Part shown: in pieces, positions 4,669 to 5,225 of the stretch
Layout of the letters: every line of letters begins with the position of its first letter
Position numbering within the stretch: position 1 is the stretch's first letter
From: Desulfuromusa sp.
GTDB lineage: Bacteria; Desulfobacterota; Desulfuromonadia; Desulfuromonadales; Geopsychrobacteraceae
NCBI GenBank assembly: GCA_030590745.1
Contig: JAUVCS010000089.1
Coordinates: 1 to 5,225 of the forward strand
Length of the DNA: 5,225 bases
Direction of reading: 5' to 3'
Program-made: the position numbers and the translations under genes
Notes under the pieces: model-generated
The model's database searches: none
Told to the model about the DNA's origin: nothing
The model's input: only the letters and a program-made list of their open reading frames with translations

Positions 4669-5225
4669 CCTATTACGCTATCAATCTTATAATGGAACCA
4701 GACGGCTTCACTATAGTTGGGGACAGAATCGTAAGTAAAAACCGCATAGTATTTTTCGACATCATCTGACCCGAACTTATCGGTTGTATAATTATCCTGA
4801 CCACCATAGAGCTTCTGCCCATCGTAGGGTGATTTTGGACTTCGAAATGCATTTTTAACCACTACGACGCCGCGAAAATCTGGATCGGTTGGATTTTCCC
4901 ACGATAACTTTAAAACATCATTGTTCGGGTTAATCTGTAACTGACTGACAGCGGCAACCGGAAAACGCCTTTTGTTCAACAGATTCAAAATCAGTTTTGG
5001 CCCATTCTCCCCTTTTCCGTTCTGCCACTCGACCAGGTCATTTTTGACAATCCGCTTTGCCGAGCTTGCAATAACAGCAAATTCAACTCGCTCACCTGCT
5101 TGCCATGTTTGTTCCAGCATATTGATGGAATAGGTATCCAGGGGGAGTTGTTGCAGGTTGTGTTGACTCAATTCCTGAGAGCTGATTTCATGATCAATCT
5201 TCTGGATCACTTCGCGGGATTTGAG
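4665..5225 (-). CDS. C-terminal part of a fibronectin type III-like domain protein
   Basis: The frame is open through the right edge, so the 186 visible residues are the C-terminal part of a longer protein. A GTG at 5208-5210 lies inside this frame and is unlikely to be the true start. Counting from the edge, residues about 90-176 look like one fibronectin type III fold: VAAVSQLQINP, then LSWENPTDPDF (107-117), SPYDG (132-136) and YYAVFTYDSVPNYS (159-172). Such domains usually occur in secreted or cell-surface proteins, where they act as spacers or bind sugars or proteins. The preceding 85 or so residues are hydrophilic with a short hydrophobic patch (VEFAVIASSA) and are not recognised. The signal peptide, if any, is outside the window. 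The TAG stop is formed by the CTAG at the end of the putative MITE; if CTAG is the target site, the stop predates the insertion. It converges on the LysR gene. Confidence 0.75.
   Translation of the reverse strand, partial: LKSREVIQKIDHEISSQELSQHNLQQLPLDTYSINMLEQTWQAGERVEFAVIASSAKRIVKNDLVEWQNGKGENGPKLILNLLNKRRFPVAAVSQLQINPNNDVLKLSWENPTDPDFRGVVVVKNAFRSPKSPYDGQKLYGGQDNYTTDKFGSDDVEKYYAVFTYDSVPNYSEAVWFHYKIDSVIG

Noticed and set aside
4584..4769. 61-codon plus-strand open frame
   Set aside because: It crosses the right end of the putative MITE and runs antisense into the fibronectin-domain gene, with no ribosome site.
5208..5210. GTG as the start of the fibronectin-domain gene
   Set aside because: The frame stays open to the window edge, no good ribosome site is visible just upstream, and an N-terminal signal for an extracellular-type domain is missing. 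A longer gene is more likely.

Overview
The window suggests a deltaproteobacterial anaerobe of the Desulfuromonadales/Geobacter or Desulfovibrio type. This is inferred from gene content, not from a search. The basis is an exported diheme cytochrome with the layout of split-Soret cytochrome c, next to an ArsP-type permease linked to small thioredoxin-fold proteins. There are five or six protein genes and no RNA genes or CRISPR array.

Layout, left to right. (1) Positions 1-1660, minus strand: a tight three-gene cluster read from high to low coordinates. It encodes an ArsP/DUF318-type permease (435 aa), a 77-aa cytosolic thioredoxin-fold protein with a CAKC active site, and the start of an exported thioredoxin-like protein cut off by the window edge. 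(2) Positions 1661-1902: a gap with a candidate permease promoter, small dyads and a strong hairpin terminator for the next gene. (3) Positions 1903-2724, minus: a Tat-exported split-Soret-type cytochrome with two CxxCH heme sites. (4) Positions 2725-3110: an AT-rich divergent control region with two related 15-bp T-N11-A sites. (5) Positions 3111-4025, plus: a cysteine-rich LysR-type regulator. (6) Positions 4026-4500: a gene-free stretch with a Fur-like dyad. (7) Positions 4501-4668: a 168-bp element with inverted ends that looks like a MITE. (8) Positions 4665-5225, minus: the C-terminal part of a protein ending in a fibronectin type III-like domain, whose stop codon lies in the end of that element.

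How the parts may work together (inference): the divergent regulator/cytochrome pair looks like a redox-responsive unit. The regulator has two CGxAC motifs, one of them at about the position of the reactive cysteine of OxyR, and it could control both promoters through the two T-N11-A sites. The permease-thioredoxin cluster is probably a metal or metalloid export or detoxification operon with thiol chemistry on both sides of the membrane. It has no regulator of its own within the window.

The most unusual items are the Cys-rich LysR regulator with its paired operators, the Tat-routed cytochrome combining C-GCAxxG-C-C cysteines with c-type hemes, and the short inverted-repeat element abutting the fibronectin-domain gene.
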